Notes under the pieces: generated by a model
Databases searched by the model: none
Seen by the model: the letters and a program-made list of their open reading frames with translations, nothing else
What the model was told of the DNA's origin: nothing
Program-made: the position numbers and the translations under genes
Shown: in pieces, positions 1 to 11,462 of the stretch
Layout: each line of letters starts with the position of its first letter
Numbering within the stretch: position 1 is the stretch's first letter
Assembly (NCBI RefSeq): GCF_000003605.2
Contig: NW_003145785.1
Span: forward strand, 191,907 to 230,219
Direction of reading: 5' to 3'
Origin: Saccoglossus kowalevskii
Lineage: Eukaryota > Hemichordata > Enteropneusta > Harrimaniidae
Length of the DNA: 38,313 nucleotides

Positions 1-48
1 AATATTATTATTATTATCATTCATTATTATTATTATACTTTTATTGCT
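1..48. repeat. (ATT)n microsatellite, left edge
   Basis: Interrupted ATT/ATC trinucleotide run that starts at the window edge, so its full length is unknown. A shorter ATT run follows near 88-105. No coding signal. Confidence 0.8.
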
Positions 49-476
49 ACTGTACTGATAGAAATACTGTATTTCTAAAGATGCAATAAATATTATTATT
101 ATTTTACTCCAAGCAGTTAAGCACAACTAAGATAAACCATGTTTCTCTAAAATACTGACTAGGATAGGGTTGATTATGGGCATTCCGGTCCCCACTGAAG
201 CCATTTTTTTTTATTTCGCTATTCTTTTTTTGTGCCCTGAAGCAGTGTGGTTTTCAGACAATATTTGTCAGAAATGATTATACAGATATAATTTCCTCAT
301 TGCAACAACAAAACAAGAATTTCTTTTCATGCAAAAACTAATCACAGATTTTTGAACAATTTCATGAAGTACTATGGTTTCTATACACTTCAGATTGACT
401 TTATTACTAATTTATGATAGACAAACCCCAATCAAGCAATGAGCATAATTTGATATCACCAGATGTCATTGGGTGT

Positions 477-700
477 TTAACCAATTCCCTCTTTTCATCA
501 CAAATTCGCAAAATAATCCCATTTATAGTCTGCACTTTCAACTTAGGAAGATTGGGACAAAAGTAGCTAATTTTTTTTGAGTAAACACTGAAAATTGTCT
601 GTTGGCTCTGAAATTAGGGTTCATTTTCAGAAATATTGAATACAATGAGAAGAAAGTGCAGAAAATTTGGGTGAGAAAGTCTGGTGGTACAAACGTTGAA
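477..700 (+). mobile_element. piggyBac-type MITE, family A copy 1
   Basis: Non-autonomous element homologous over its whole length to the reverse complement of 21,564-21,781 and, in part, to 22,107-22,270. Shared blocks include TCACAAATT near the left end, TGCACTTT, a T-run followed by GAGTAAACACTGAAAAT, CAGAAATATTGAA, and GAGAAAGTCTGGTGGT at the right end. The left end follows a TTAA (477-480), the target site of piggyBac transposases; the right flank reads TTGAA, so the second TTAA has decayed. It has no ORF of its own; the minus-strand frame across it is fortuitous. The copies show that this is a mobile repeat; assignment to piggyBac rests on the TTAA flanks of copy 2 and is inference. Confidence 0.7.
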
Positions 701-740
701 CGCCTTACAAAATGGTGAGTATTGTATTGTATTGAAAGTG

Positions 741-780
741 GTATTCTTGTACATTTTTTAGTATTCTTGTACATTTTTTG
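741..780. repeat. 20-bp tandem duplication
   Basis: Two adjacent copies of GTATTCTTGTACATTTTTT plus one base (741-760 and 761-780) differ only in the last base. It looks like a recent replication-slippage duplication, just outside MITE copy 1. Confidence 0.9.
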
Positions 781-1228
781 TAGCTATCACAGTTCCTTGT
801 TTTGATTCTAATGCAACTAAACTATAAATATTTATAAACTGGGCGTATCTCCAAGTCTAAATGATAGTGATCACAGAAGTTTGTAATATATGTTTCTCCT
901 ACAATATTATACCTCATCAGCAAAATCACAGTATGTAGATGTATTATGCTCAGCTTGCCAGAAATCAAACTGTGGCTGATTGTTCTAAATCTAGACTAAT
1001 AATACACCGGAGTTCAATTTGTTACTGAAAACATTAATTGTGCTCGAGATACAGACATTATTACATTTCAGCTGACTGTCCATGTGTGTACAATGTATAT
1101 ATACACAACAGAGGCTTTTAAATTAATATTATTTATATACATTCATAACTTGTGCAAAATTCATTTCATAAATCACCTTAGCTATCACCTGATTAAATGT
1201 AAATTATTTTTAAAAAAGGCAATAAAAA
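781..1228. other. Unassigned AT-rich DNA
   Basis: No gene, RNA or repeat could be supported. All three frames on both strands are broken at short intervals. Confidence 0.6.
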
Positions 1229-1288
1229 TTATTATTATTATTACTATTATCACTATTATTATTATTACTATTATCATTATTATTGTTG

Positions 1289-1326
<38 letters not shown>

Positions 1327-1387
1327 GTCATTGTCATTATTATTGTTAGTATTGTCATTATTATTATTAGTAGTAGTAGTAGTATTG

Positions 1388-1431
<44 letters not shown>
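1229..1431. repeat. (ATT)n microsatellite, 203 bp, interrupted
   Basis: Long ATT array interrupted by ACT, GTC, GTT and AGT triplets, including a run of four AGT triplets. It gives artificial isoleucine-rich frames on the plus strand and its complement on the minus strand; these are not genes. The interruptions suggest an old array that has accumulated substitutions. Confidence 0.95.
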
Positions 1432-4400
1432 GGTTTTAGTGTAAAGTCATTTTATTGACAATCAGATTAGCACATCACCTACTGAAAGGCTTCACAGATA
1501 GCCAAAACAAATTAGAGATAATGGTGTCAGTCAAAGATGTGGTAGAGACTGCAGTCATTCTTAATTCTAGTTGACAGTATTCATCGCCTCTAACAACATC
1601 TGATTAACTAAATATGCAAGTCCCATTCAGGCAGCTTGTTAACCAATTAACAATGCATCTTCATAGAAAGGGGCTTTTAACACGGTTTGAAATTGAAAAT
1701 TAAAGTTGCCTGTCCATTGGACAAGTTTGGCCTATAATAATTGAGCCTGTAAAAGTGCCTGTACCCGGTACCGTACAAATTGATGATGTACCTAGCAAGA
1801 TAAATTTAAATACTAGTATATTCCTATTTCTCCCTTCTCTTTTCTGTTATTACTTCATTTTATTGTTGTTAATTATCTTTTTTATATCTTTTCGACATGT
1901 AAGATTATTTTGAAGTAATGTATTTTTTTGAATATTATATGAATAAAAAAAAAATTATAAAAGACAAAACATATTCCAAAAATAATTTATGGCTCATCAT
2001 TATTATTTAAGTCTTAGAAACTCTGAAAGCAATTTTCTGGAGATTAGCAACTTGGGTCTACCCCTATCTGGTCAGTCAGTAAAAATTTTATATCTTTATT
2101 TACCTGTTCACAGGGAAATGCAGTTTGTTCATTTACCTGTCCCAGCTAAAATCTGTCTGTCTGGGGCACAAGTAGACAAGGTCTTAATTCCAACCACTGT
2201 ATAACAAGAGCTCTATTTGTTGTTATTCCTGTGAGATCTGAAGGAGACTTACAAAAAATAGTTGGACTGTTGGAATACCATGGAATTTAAGCAAAGTGAA
2301 ACTTATACCCTACACATCAGGTTTTATACATCTTGAGATATATTGTGATCAGTTAAACTATTTTTATTTTTGCACAGCAAAAAATATAGTACTTACAGTG
2401 AGGGAAAACAAAGTACAATTTGCAATTTGTTCAGGAGTTTAGAGGAGCAGTTCAGTCTCAATTGAAAGCACGGAGAACAATGTCTACATGCTTTATTTGG
2501 AAAATGATAAGGTCATAATGTCATCTGACAGTAACAAACCAATCAGGGTTCAGAAAGTAGATCACACAAAAAATCAATAAATCAGCTACTCAAAACAGTA
2601 CAAAGTACAAAAGATTGTCCTAATGTAAATAGACAGGCAGTTCCATCCAGAGACTCAAAACAGTACAAAATACAACTGATACTTATTAGTTGTATTCGCA
2701 CACAGCTCCTTACCATAGGCTAAGAGGTCAAAAATGTTAGTTTGTGCTGAGAAAACGTGCACAAACACTTAGCAAAGGCTAAGAAATGCTAAATCAGATT
2801 TTAAGTTCCAGTCCAGATCCATAGCACGAAATAACTGAGTAATCAGTTAAAATGACTGAAGATTTGTATATTCTTAACCAGTTTGGGTGTTCCTGCTAAC
2901 TGCGGTTCTCTCATGTACATGAGCGCAATTGGGTCTAGCTGATATGCAAACATTTAGCTGAAATCATGTAGCATGAACACGACTATAGTCCTCATGTAAA
3001 TAAACATGCAGCTCTTTCCTGCATTTTATTAGTGGTGTAACAGAGCAATATTGAGCATAACGTTTTAGAAACAACCACCTAAAGCATCACAATTGTCACA
3101 TTTGGCCAACTTAAAATTGAATCGTGGAACAATAAATCTCTCAAGATATGTCATGGATGTGTGAAATTTGACTGTCATTGGCCCAGGTATGATAAAAAGA
3201 TATAGGTGGGGAAACGCACATATACAAACACAGAATTCAGTCTATAAGTTCAATTTTCGGACTTCGTTCAATCGGGTACTAAAAATACGTAGAAAGATTG
3301 CCCCAATCTGTCACAACGACTAAAGTAGTTTACCTAAAGAAATAGGACATGGCAACCTGTAGAGCTTATGAATAAGTTATCAGGCAATGACAAATGAACA
3401 CGAAACATTAAGGTTTAATGTTTGAGAATATTGATTTAACTAATTTAACAATACTATATTTATATGTAATCCCATGATACTTTCTCTTAGGTTGATGTCA
3501 GCGGATTTGAGTGATTAATGCCAGAGTTCTGTATCAATCTGAGCCATAGGCAAGGATTGATGCTTCTCTGGCACGACATGCAATCATGATCTAATCATCA
3601 TGGAATTATATATTTAACACATACATATTTCCACAGTACGAAAAACAGCGTTGAAATTGGAACTGAATACAAATAAATCATTGCGTACAATTGGTATGAT
3701 ATTCGGTGATGTATTGGTGTACTTCCCACAAATGGCTTGTGTGTAATACTGTGTCAGAATTCTGCTCATTCATGAAATTTGCTCTAGGATGTTTGTTAGT
3801 ATTTTTTTTTTATTGGTGAAAACTGGAAAAACTGAATAACAATTCCAAAAATACACACATGAGCTTGCCAACATGAAGCATTGTTACCACAATCAATAGT
3901 AGATCGTATCGTATATAAATCTGGAAACCACGGACAACCTTAAGGCAGCATGTATGAAATAAAAAAACGTTTGGCAGTACATGTATATGATGTCACACTG
4001 TGGGGATACACAAGTTATGTCTGTGATAATCTCTATTACGAAAAGCATTTCAATGAAAAAATGCAAGTTTGAAGCAATAAAATCCCACTGAACGAAATGT
4101 TAATTACAACTTGAATACTGTCTATTAGAGAAAACGATGGTATGAAAGCAAAATCCAAGCAAGATCAATTGTGAACAGTTTTGCACATGGTACATTATAA
4201 AATGAGAGACAAACTCATTTTACATTTGAATATATATGTCAAAGTAGATAAATGAAACGATGACTCACATGAAAACAATTTTTCAATTTGTAAAAGTATT
4301 AACAAGTGCAGCTGCTACAGAAGAATTGCCAATGTCAAGATTTGGAGAATAACAGTTGAACTACTACCGGTAAAGCACTGTATCTATACTCAGGATATTA

Positions 4401-5704
4401 AGATTAATTTAAAGGCTTATCCTTAAAGGCCCACACCTCAAGGCCAGGTGCAAAATAATGCATTTTGTCTGAGTACTCTAGGATTGGCCTGTTAATCAAT
4501 GAATCCTAATTCTCGTTAAAAGTTTATTTGTTTTAAATTTAATCTGAGAAATGACATGGTCATATAAAGTAAAGTAAATTCTACAAAGGAGGAGAAGGGG
4601 AGACGCAAGATCATCTTGGTATATTAGAGGTCTGGCTATGCATAATGAGCGATGACAATCACTTGAACATGATTGATATCAGTCACCCCTATTTGCAGGT
4701 CTATCTGTTTTCTGACCTTCCTTCAAGAAATCTCAACAGTGTCAAATTGTTGGCAAAACTGTGGCTTAGAATTACATACAGCTGGGGAACATGTGGTAGT
4801 CCAAGTCTTGTGGCAAAACAAAATATTATTTTTCAACTGCACAGAATACATTAATTAAGGGGGAACTTCAGATGATGAAATCAGACAGCGCAACTCAGTG
4901 ACGTCACACTGGAGAAGACACTTATCAGAGCTTGACAGAAGCTGTTTACAAGATCTAGACTAGCATCTAATCCCAATTGTTCAGAGTCTCTTATAAAGCC
5001 TATAAGGGTTTTTAAACAAGAATAATACAAGACTAGTATAATTTAAAACGATGTCTATCACCTATCTCTAGAAAACAGCCATTACCATGAAATGACATCA
5101 GAGGTTCATTCCAGTGCACAGTTATTTAAAAACCCAAGGAATCCATGACTTGAACTTTGTTGTGATTTCTGTCTTTTGTTATCATTTTATTTTACAATGT
5201 ATTATTAAATGCCAATGTCATCACAACACATGTTTTACGCAGGCCTATATAAAATACATTTTTAAAATACATTGTTTACATAAAATATAATGAACATAGA
5301 CAGTTGCGGTTTAATTTATGCAATATTCAGCATTGCCAATAGTCAAAAAATAACAAATCCACCTCAACCTCAGCCACAACGATTTAATAAGTTTATCAAG
5401 TTAACCTCCAAGAGGCATGAACAGGATCATCTTTGAAATGGTAATGAGGATCTGACTTAATAATACTAATATGGATTCATACCTTGCATTCTATTTCGCA
5501 AATAATAAGCCAAAAAAATAACATGTGCATGACCTGCAGACTGATGGAAGACTAAGAGATAATTTAGTGATTCAAGCCTATCTTGAATCTGATATATAGT
5601 GGCTTTGGTCACTTATTTAAAAACATGTCATACATTGCCGATGCAAATAGCATTCAGGCAGCTGCAATACTACAGGATATTAAAGTCAACCAATGAGAGC
5701 ACAA
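1432..5704. other. Unassigned CpG-poor DNA, probably intronic
   Basis: About 4.3 kb without a recognisable gene. It holds a 23-bp direct repeat (2,588/2,653), a dispersed 27-bp repeat pair (2,617/2,988), a CRE-like octamer TGACGTCA at 4,899-4,906, one ACTACCGGTA decamer at 4,363 and isolated splice-like signals on both strands. Small frames at 1,989-2,204 and 4,645-4,854 have no convincing product. The low CpG fits the interpretation that this is the body of a transcription unit. Confidence 0.5.
2588..2675. repeat. 23-bp direct repeat pair, 65 bp apart
   Basis: ACTCAAAACAGTACAAAG plus five bases at 2,588-2,610 recurs at 2,653-2,675 with one substitution. The sequence between the two copies (2,617-2,642) has its own relative at 2,988-3,014 (23 of 27 bases, around ATGTAAATA and GCAG), so the area seems built from short duplicated blocks. 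Confidence 0.7.
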
Positions 5705-6148
5705 CTAACTGAAGAGCAGCCTGTAACAGAAGGTAAGATTGGCTGCTGATTCTACAAAATCTGTAACACAAGTTCTAATTGGCTGCTGACAAAATACAAG
5801 TTCTGATTGGTCACAAATTCTACAACACTGAAAGGTGCTTTGTCTGTTATTTGATAAGATGTACAATCTAGCTTGAGGCAAAGTCTGGAATTGAAAGAGA
5901 CCAGAGCCTCTATCTACGTCAGATTTTAATGTAATTGGCCTATATAACGTAATAAGGACCTGAGTGAAATGTCCACAACTACAAAACAAGACAAAATCCA
6001 TAAAAACTTGTCCCTCGTGAAATTGAAGCAATTTCCAGGATATTGAAATAAAGAAAAACAAGGAATGCTTGCTTAACCTCAAGTGTTTTTCAAATTCACA
6101 AAATGTATGAAAATTCCAGGGTGAACAGTTTAGCTGACAGGAGTACAT
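5705..6148 (-). CDS. Hypothetical 147-codon ORF, probably not a gene
   Basis: This is the longest frame in the window not made of simple repeat. It starts at an ATG that follows an in-frame stop by one codon and runs 147 codons. I do not recognise the product; it is rich in Cys, Phe and Leu, has no clear signal peptide or domain, and its last 40 residues are encoded by the imperfect tandem repeat at 5,721-5,826. With about 65% A+T, one frame of this length in 38 kb has an expectation of roughly 0.1-0.25 by my estimate, so it is only mildly surprising. No TATA box or polyadenylation signal was matched to it. It lies in the CpG-poor zone and is most likely a chance frame in intronic DNA. Confidence 0.12.
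   Translation of the reverse strand: MYSCQLNCSPWNFHTFCEFEKHLRLSKHSLFFFISISWKLLQFHEGQVFMDFVLFCSCGHFTQVLITLYRPITLKSDVDRGSGLFQFQTLPQARLYILSNNRQSTFQCCRICDQSELVFCQQPIRTCVTDFVESAANLTFCYRLLFS
5721..5826. repeat. Imperfect tandem repeat, units of 35-40 bp
   Basis: Unit 1 (5,721-5,760) and unit 2 (5,761-5,795) both run CTGTAACA...ATTGGCTGCTGA; a third partial unit (5,796-5,826) repeats ACAAGTTCTGATTGG and ends TTCTACAA as in unit 1. Each unit carries ATTGG, an inverted CCAAT box, so three such sites lie at about 40-bp spacing, with a further CCAAT near 5,689. Whether the CCAAT sites matter is unknown. Confidence 0.65.
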
Positions 6149-6785
6149 CCCCTACAGTTGTAGCCATTCTCTTTAATTGACAGAATTTGATTAGTAATTG
6201 GTTCAATTTTCTACTGTCGGCGTGCAGAATCCATCAGTAAGATGTACACGTCGGGTTATTGTTCATAATACAGAAATTCAATTACAACTTTTGTAACTAC
6301 AGATGATGGAAAAAGTTGAAGAAAAAAAAAACAGAACCCAATTTCAATAATTCTATGTTCTGAAAATGGATGGGGTGAATCAGGTTAATTCAGTGTACAG
6401 AATTCCAATGTGCCCAGACTGGTGTACAAGCCCTCAAGGGAAACCATATTTAATTTTCAGGTACATGTATATACCTGTTTAAAAAAAAAGTAAAGATGGC
6501 CTGTAGGACAGATATTAGGGCATTAATTATGAACAAGAAAAAAAACAGCCTAAAGAAATCTTTGTTTTGACTCCATCTAGGACATACTAAGATCCCTTGA
6601 GGCAGATGGATGTTGATGTTGCCATGACAACTATCTCCTGTTTTCATCATCTTCGTCAACAACAGCTCATCTCATCGCAGGTAGCATGAAATGATGGAAG
6701 TCTTAGATAGAAATTAACTAACTTTTGTCAGTATTGCTTTCCATACAAGTCCCACTGGCATAGTGTATTTTCAATAGGAGAAAGT
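6149..6785. other. Unassigned DNA with an X-box-like site
   Basis: No gene could be supported. The minus-strand frame at 6,450-6,662 is short and unconvincing. The notable item is the X-box-like motif at 6,618-6,631, listed separately. Confidence 0.5.
6618..6631 (+). promoter_or_regulatory. X-box-like (RFX) motif
   Basis: GTTGCCATGACAAC matches the 14-base X-box consensus GTHNYYATRRNAAC bound by RFX factors, which control ciliary genes in animals. The match is exact. It lies about 20 kb from the candidate transcription start at 27 kb, so at best it would be a distal or intronic site. The function is inferred from the motif alone. Confidence 0.35.
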
Positions 6786-6889
6786 GCAATGTTGTGTCAA
6801 ACAGCAATGTTGTGTCAAACAGCAATGTTGTGTCAAACAGCAATGTTGTGTCAAACAGCAATGTTGTGTCAAACAGCAATGTTGTGTCA
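6786..6889. repeat. 18-bp minisatellite, 5.8 copies
   Basis: Five exact copies of GCAATGTTGTGTCAAACA (6,786-6,875) are followed by 14 bp of a sixth. The absence of differences points to recent expansion, and copy number may be polymorphic. The unit length is a multiple of three, so frames stay open across it and create a spurious repetitive minus-strand peptide. Confidence 0.97.
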
Positions 6890-7214
6890 TATGTAGTTGA
6901 ATTCAATTTGAGATGTTTGAAGCAAAATTGTGGGGGTGAAATATAATGAAAACAAAGCATGGGTCTTTGTTTTTCCTTGAATGCAAGAAAATATTTTAAA
7001 CACTTTCAATAACGTTGAATCCTGCTGCAACTCTGACATAAGCTAGAAATCCCTCTTACATGTATATATCACAGTGTGCATGTATGCTATAAAGATTCAT
7101 AAAATAGAAAATACAATCTTGTGTCACAACAGAAATCACCAAAACATACTTGTAGCTATTATTAATACATACAATGTACTGTACAACAAAATGTTTAATA
7201 TTCACCACTACAAC

Positions 7215-7348
7215 TGTATCAATTTCATGATATACATGTGTGATTGGGGGGGGGGGGGGGGTTTGTATAAATTTCATGATATACATGTATGATGGGGGAG
7301 GGGGGGTTGTATCAATTTCATGATATACATGTATGATGGGGGGGGGGG
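7215..7348. repeat. Three-copy tandem repeat with poly-G tails
   Basis: Three copies (7,215-7,263; 7,264-7,307; 7,308-7,348) consist of TGTATMAATTTCATGATATACATGT followed by GATG/GATT and a G-run of about 10-15. The G-runs differ in length and one is broken by a single A. The G-runs could form intra- or inter-repeat G-quadruplexes. The long minus-strand frame here is Pro-rich only because it reads the C-runs; it is not a gene. Confidence 0.95.
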
Positions 7349-8428
7349 TCACTGCTATCAAAACTGGTGTTTTGACTCCTCCAAAGAAGATAAAGTAGTC
7401 TATGAATAAAAGAATTAAATTAATTACGCTCAAAAAAATTTTAAAACAACATTATAGTATGTTGATATACATATACTATGAATTATCAACAGTATTTGCT
7501 CTATTAGTAGCATGTGTGTTTTGTTAAACGACAGAGGCATGTCTTTGGTCAAAATAAGTTTTACTTTTAAGATCAAATACCGGGAGTATGAAATAAATAA
7601 AAGTTTGGTTTATGATGCTCAGTAAAAACCTTTCTTACTGTTAGAAATGTTATAAATTTGATATATACAAAGAAATTTTACAAAGGACATTGACATTGAA
7701 TGAAATTGCTCATTCTGAAAAAATTCCTGATTGAAAATGTTTGTTGCCTGTATCTCAAAATTGAAATTCATTTTATCATTGACCACTTTATAAAAACAAA
7801 CCAACAAATTTGTCCTGATATAGCTTATTATATTTCTGTTTCTTGAAGCATATTCACATTACAACTTATTAAACATCCACTGAACACAGTGCAACTTCCT
7901 GGCCGGCAGAAATTTTGAATTATTGCACTCAATTTTGTTTTATCCATTCTTCAATTTCCTTCCTGTGGAAATGTGAGACTACGCCAAAATTTCTGGCATT
8001 GAAGATGTATACTAGCTAGAGGTATGAAAATAACTAGGTAATTGATTCTGTCTTATTAGGCCAACAAGTATTACCTTAATAAGAAGTAATTTAATAGAAG
8101 ACACAATCACTGCAGAAAACAACTCCAATTATGGTTTTCTCGTCATTCAATATTAAAAACCTACTGTAAAACACTGTCTTTTTAGCTAACGTGGCATTTC
8201 AGTTAATTTAACTAACCTGTAGTTTCAAGATGTCGATAATCTAGCTAAATTAAGATATTAGTAATGAATTCAGTCAAAGTCACTGAAATGCCATGTACAT
8301 GTAGTTATTTGAACATGTTTTATGCCATTCATACTTTTTTTCTCTCATCAAAAAATCTGAAAATGAGAGACTTCGACTATAACAGTATAGTTTTAAAATT
8401 TCTAGGAGAATCAAAGGAAGAATTACTT
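7349..8428. other. Unassigned AT-rich DNA
   Basis: No gene recognised. The only structure seen is the 12-bp inverted repeat at 8,192-8,293, listed separately. The frame at 7,619-7,807 (minus) is short and has no supporting signals. Confidence 0.5.
8192..8293. repeat. Inverted repeat, possible foldback element
   Basis: TGGCATTTCAGT (8,192-8,203) is matched by its perfect complement ACTGAAATGCCA (8,282-8,293), and the similarity continues inward (TAATTTAACT against GACTTTGACT). It is preceded by TACTGTAAAACACTG at 8,162, which resembles the ends of the foldback element at 20,849-21,061, so this may be a decayed relative of that family. Confidence 0.45.
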
Positions 8429-8573
8429 ATGCTAATTCCATGTACAGAAAGCAATGAAAACTGTAAATTAATTATGCTAATTCCATGTAGCAGACCCGAC
8501 GAAAACAAAGTTATTTATTACTAGTATGCTAATTCCATGTACAGAAAGCAATGAAAACATTAATTATGCTAAC
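8429..8573. repeat. Tandem repeat, about 3.2 units of 40-52 bp
   Basis: Units begin ATGCTAATTCCATGTA at 8,429, 8,474 and 8,526, with a truncated start at 8,566. Units 1 and 3 share 33 identical bases ending GCAATGAAAAC; unit 2 diverges inside (GCAGACCCGACGAAAAC). The plus-strand frame at 8,264-8,524 covers the repeat and shows it as repeated MLIPC blocks; that is a consequence of the repeat, not evidence for a gene. Confidence 0.9.
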
Positions 8574-10589
8574 AAGTAAAAAGTATAGGCCATACTCTCA
8601 GACAGTTGCATTATTTTTTTGACAATATCAAGACAACTATGGACAGAAACATGTACTCTCTAGGATAATAAGAACATATACCTTACTCATGAATAATTTA
8701 TAGCGGCATCAAAGCCTTAAGCTCTGTCACAGCCTGTCTCGACTTAAACTGAAAATACAACGAAGTTGAAAATAGCGTTTTATTTACAATGTCTTGGGGA
8801 AGGAGACATTCGTACATGTACACGTTAGGTGAACAATATGCTTTAAATAACGAAAAGACATTGTGACCACACAATATTTAAACAGTCATTGTAAAGGTGC
8901 CATTACTAATTATTTAATCCCTCCATAGTGCATTATAAGTGGTAACAGCAGCCATGCAGAGTAAATTTCTGCACATGGCTGCAAAATCAAATTCAGTATA
9001 GTTGGTGTCCTGAATTGAACTGTGAACTATATTTATTTTTATGCCAAACCAAGTCATAATATACATCATTGACGTGGGCATATTATGCTCATGATATTAA
9101 TCCCAGGGTGGTCATATTGTGCCTTGATTTTGGATTAAAATGGTCAAGTTATTCATAATAATTGTGCCCAAATTGTTGTCCAAAAGAGGTCATATTATAT
9201 GCTGCTATTAGAACCATATTATTAACCAAACTATCCTTTCGGGATGTATAACAAATTTTATTTCACCTTGTTATTTTCTTTTTATTTAGAGAAATGAACC
9301 AGAAAAAAATAAAACAATTTTATACATATCAAATCAGCAATTTTGAACACGGCAGTCAGCTCAAAATTTCACAAAAAAGAATTTTTTATTCTAATAATGT
9401 TATTGTTTTAAAATAATCTACTTAACATTGTGTAAACTATTGTAAATTCCACTAAGCTGTTCAAACTTTTTAAGAACATTAAACGTCACCTTCACCTTAC
9501 TTAAATCAACATTGTATCCCTGCATTTAGTTCTACTTCCACACTAAAAACTTATGTAAAATAATTAAAATTCATAGTAAAATTACCTACCTGATTTGAAA
9601 ATATTAATAATTAAAAAATTTCTGAAACATAATTTTAAATTAAATGAGTCAGAAAAATGAAGTATGTAAAAAAAACATTTCAGTGTTCAATTGATAAATA
9701 GTTTAAATAGTTGAGCTCAGGCTCTGTAATTAAATATTGTACTTAGTAATACACTACCATTTACCAATTTTAAGATTGGATATACTTATATAGAAATAGT
9801 GATGAATTTTCCCATCATGTGACAAACAGCTAAAGTAACATGATACAAGTAGCCCACTACTCTAACGATGGAAACATTGAAGAGTACTTATTCAAAGATT
9901 ATATAAATTATTCTACTAGTGTCAGGAAAATGTCAAGAATGCCGCGATATTTCCATCACATAAAATTAGAGAAAAAAACACCAAGTAATATTCATAAAAG
10001 CTTTTACCAGAAAATATCACTCATTGATGACAGAATTTTTTAAGTTTAATCATGAGTTATTAAAGCTACAGAAATAAAAATTTAAACTAAAAAATTACCA
10101 CAAAAAAATGAATCATTCGACATTGAAAAAATGGTAGAAAAAAATAGAGAATTCATTATAAATAGTTGTAAAAAAGAAATCAATTTTTACTTAACCCCAA
10201 AGCTTGCATTTGTCATTCTGAGAGTATATGTGTAAAAGTATTGTGAAATGAACAGAAAGAACCATTTTGATTTAATTCTGTTACCATGGCAATAGATTAG
10301 TCATCGCAACCAGTGGACGTCATCACAGGAGAAATTTAAGCTGATGTGTGTGGCTGAGTAACCAAATTACAAATCGGAGGATATTTTTTTTATACAAAAC
10401 ATAATCAAATTGTTGTTTTTTTTACCTTCCTAATATGCTGGCAGAAACATCAAACGTGATTAGGTCTCATTGCCACAAAACACCTCTTTATTGAACACAG
10501 ATTTTAATGACAGAATTCAAGTTACACTGGTACATAATTGCTACACGTGGTCACCGGATGAACAGCCATATTTTCTCCATTACATACAC

Positions 10590-10680
10590 TTAACCCATTG
10601 GGCGGCATCAGTTTTCCTGCCAACATTTTTGTGCAATATTTTGCTAATTTTTGTTTTATTCTCCTGAAATATCTTCATTT
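10590..10680 (+). mobile_element. Possible piggyBac-type MITE remnant
   Basis: Begins TTAACCCATTGGGCGGC and continues with sequence loosely similar to the family A end at 21,564 (GCC, then ATTTTTNTGTNC, then TTTTATTCTYC and AATATY in the same order). No matching right end with GGGTTAA was found downstream, so it would be a truncated copy or a related family. The resemblance was judged by eye. Confidence 0.3.
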
Positions 10681-11386
10681 TGAATTAAAAAGATGTGATT
10701 TTGCAAAAACAAAAAACATTGAACAAATTAGGTAAGATACTTTTGCGATAGGTGACACAAGTGGAATTTGCAAATCAAATGAATATATAGACGGATATCA
10801 GCCAATCAAAATTTGTAGCTTCTAAGGTCAATATCTTTTGTTATTGGCTAACACGGATGATGTGACATTACTTGCCCAAGCCACCACTCCTCAAAATAAA
10901 GCTGAAAATTTCATTCTATATATTTTTTTCAATTATTTTGCAAAACACATGTGCTTCTTAAAAACTATATTTATTGTTTACTTTGAAAACCTTTAAATTA
11001 TCAACAGTTGAAGACAATGGGCATAACTAGCACTTGTTACAAAAATGTGGAACAAACATAGTGGTGGGGGAAAAATATGGTTTTCACCATTAATTGAAAC
11101 GGATCATTGATTAGTACAAGGTATAAAAGTACACAGCTTTATCCAACGATTTTAAATGGATGTACAGAGTACAATCCTCAAACGAAATGAGACGACAGCC
11201 AGTCCGCCATTTTTAATTGAATCGTGAAACGAAATGACAACTATCTGTAATGCAACATTTATGATATTTATAATAAGTCTAAACGAAAGAAAGAGAAAGT
11301 TGGGCAGACTAGCAGACAAACAGAACCCAAAATGGTAACTGCCTCGTAAATGGATAAAAGTTTATTGCCAATCCACTTTTCCACAG

Positions 11387-11462
11387 ATTCATGCACTACT
11401 TGAACAGCATTCTAAACAATAGCATGGCAGCAGCTCATCCAAAAATTCCAGTTGCTGGCCAA
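11387..11462 (+). CDS. Candidate internal coding exon, unknown product
   Basis: A 76-bp segment lies between a good acceptor (CCACTTTTCCACAG, ending at 11,386) and a donor (CAA|GTAAGC at 11,463). One frame is open through all 25 complete codons, starting with the third base of a codon and ending on a codon boundary; residues include HYLNSILNNSM and HPKIPVAGQ. Its G+C (about 45%) exceeds that of the flanks. I do not recognise the protein. A 25-codon open frame between chance splice sites is common, and its strand is opposite to that of the gene inferred from the 27-kb start. It is kept as a weak candidate only. Confidence 0.15.

Noticed and set aside
538..774. 78-codon minus-strand ORF
   Set aside because: Lies across MITE copy 1 and a 20-bp duplication; the homologous copies do not keep the frame open.
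1084..1458. 124-codon plus-strand ORF and its 68-codon minus-strand partner
   Set aside because: Both translate the ATT microsatellite into Ile- or Met/Ile-rich strings.
2137..2237. Minus-strand segment with a good acceptor and a donor, and a frame reading LTGITTNRALVIQWLELR
   Set aside because: It briefly recalls part of AIMP3/EEF1E1, but about 20 residues would be missing between the matching parts, the exon boundary does not fit as I remember it, and a stop precedes the donor. Most likely coincidence.
5484..5534. Possible 51-bp minus-strand exon, 17 open codons, good polypyrimidine tract and AAG|GTATGA donor
   Set aside because: Too short to judge and without recognisable sequence; such pairs arise by chance. 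It would be worth checking only if RNA-seq supports a minus-strand gene.
7056..7433. 125-codon minus-strand ORF with Pro-rich blocks
   Set aside because: Generated by the tandem repeat and its C-runs; no independent coding signal.
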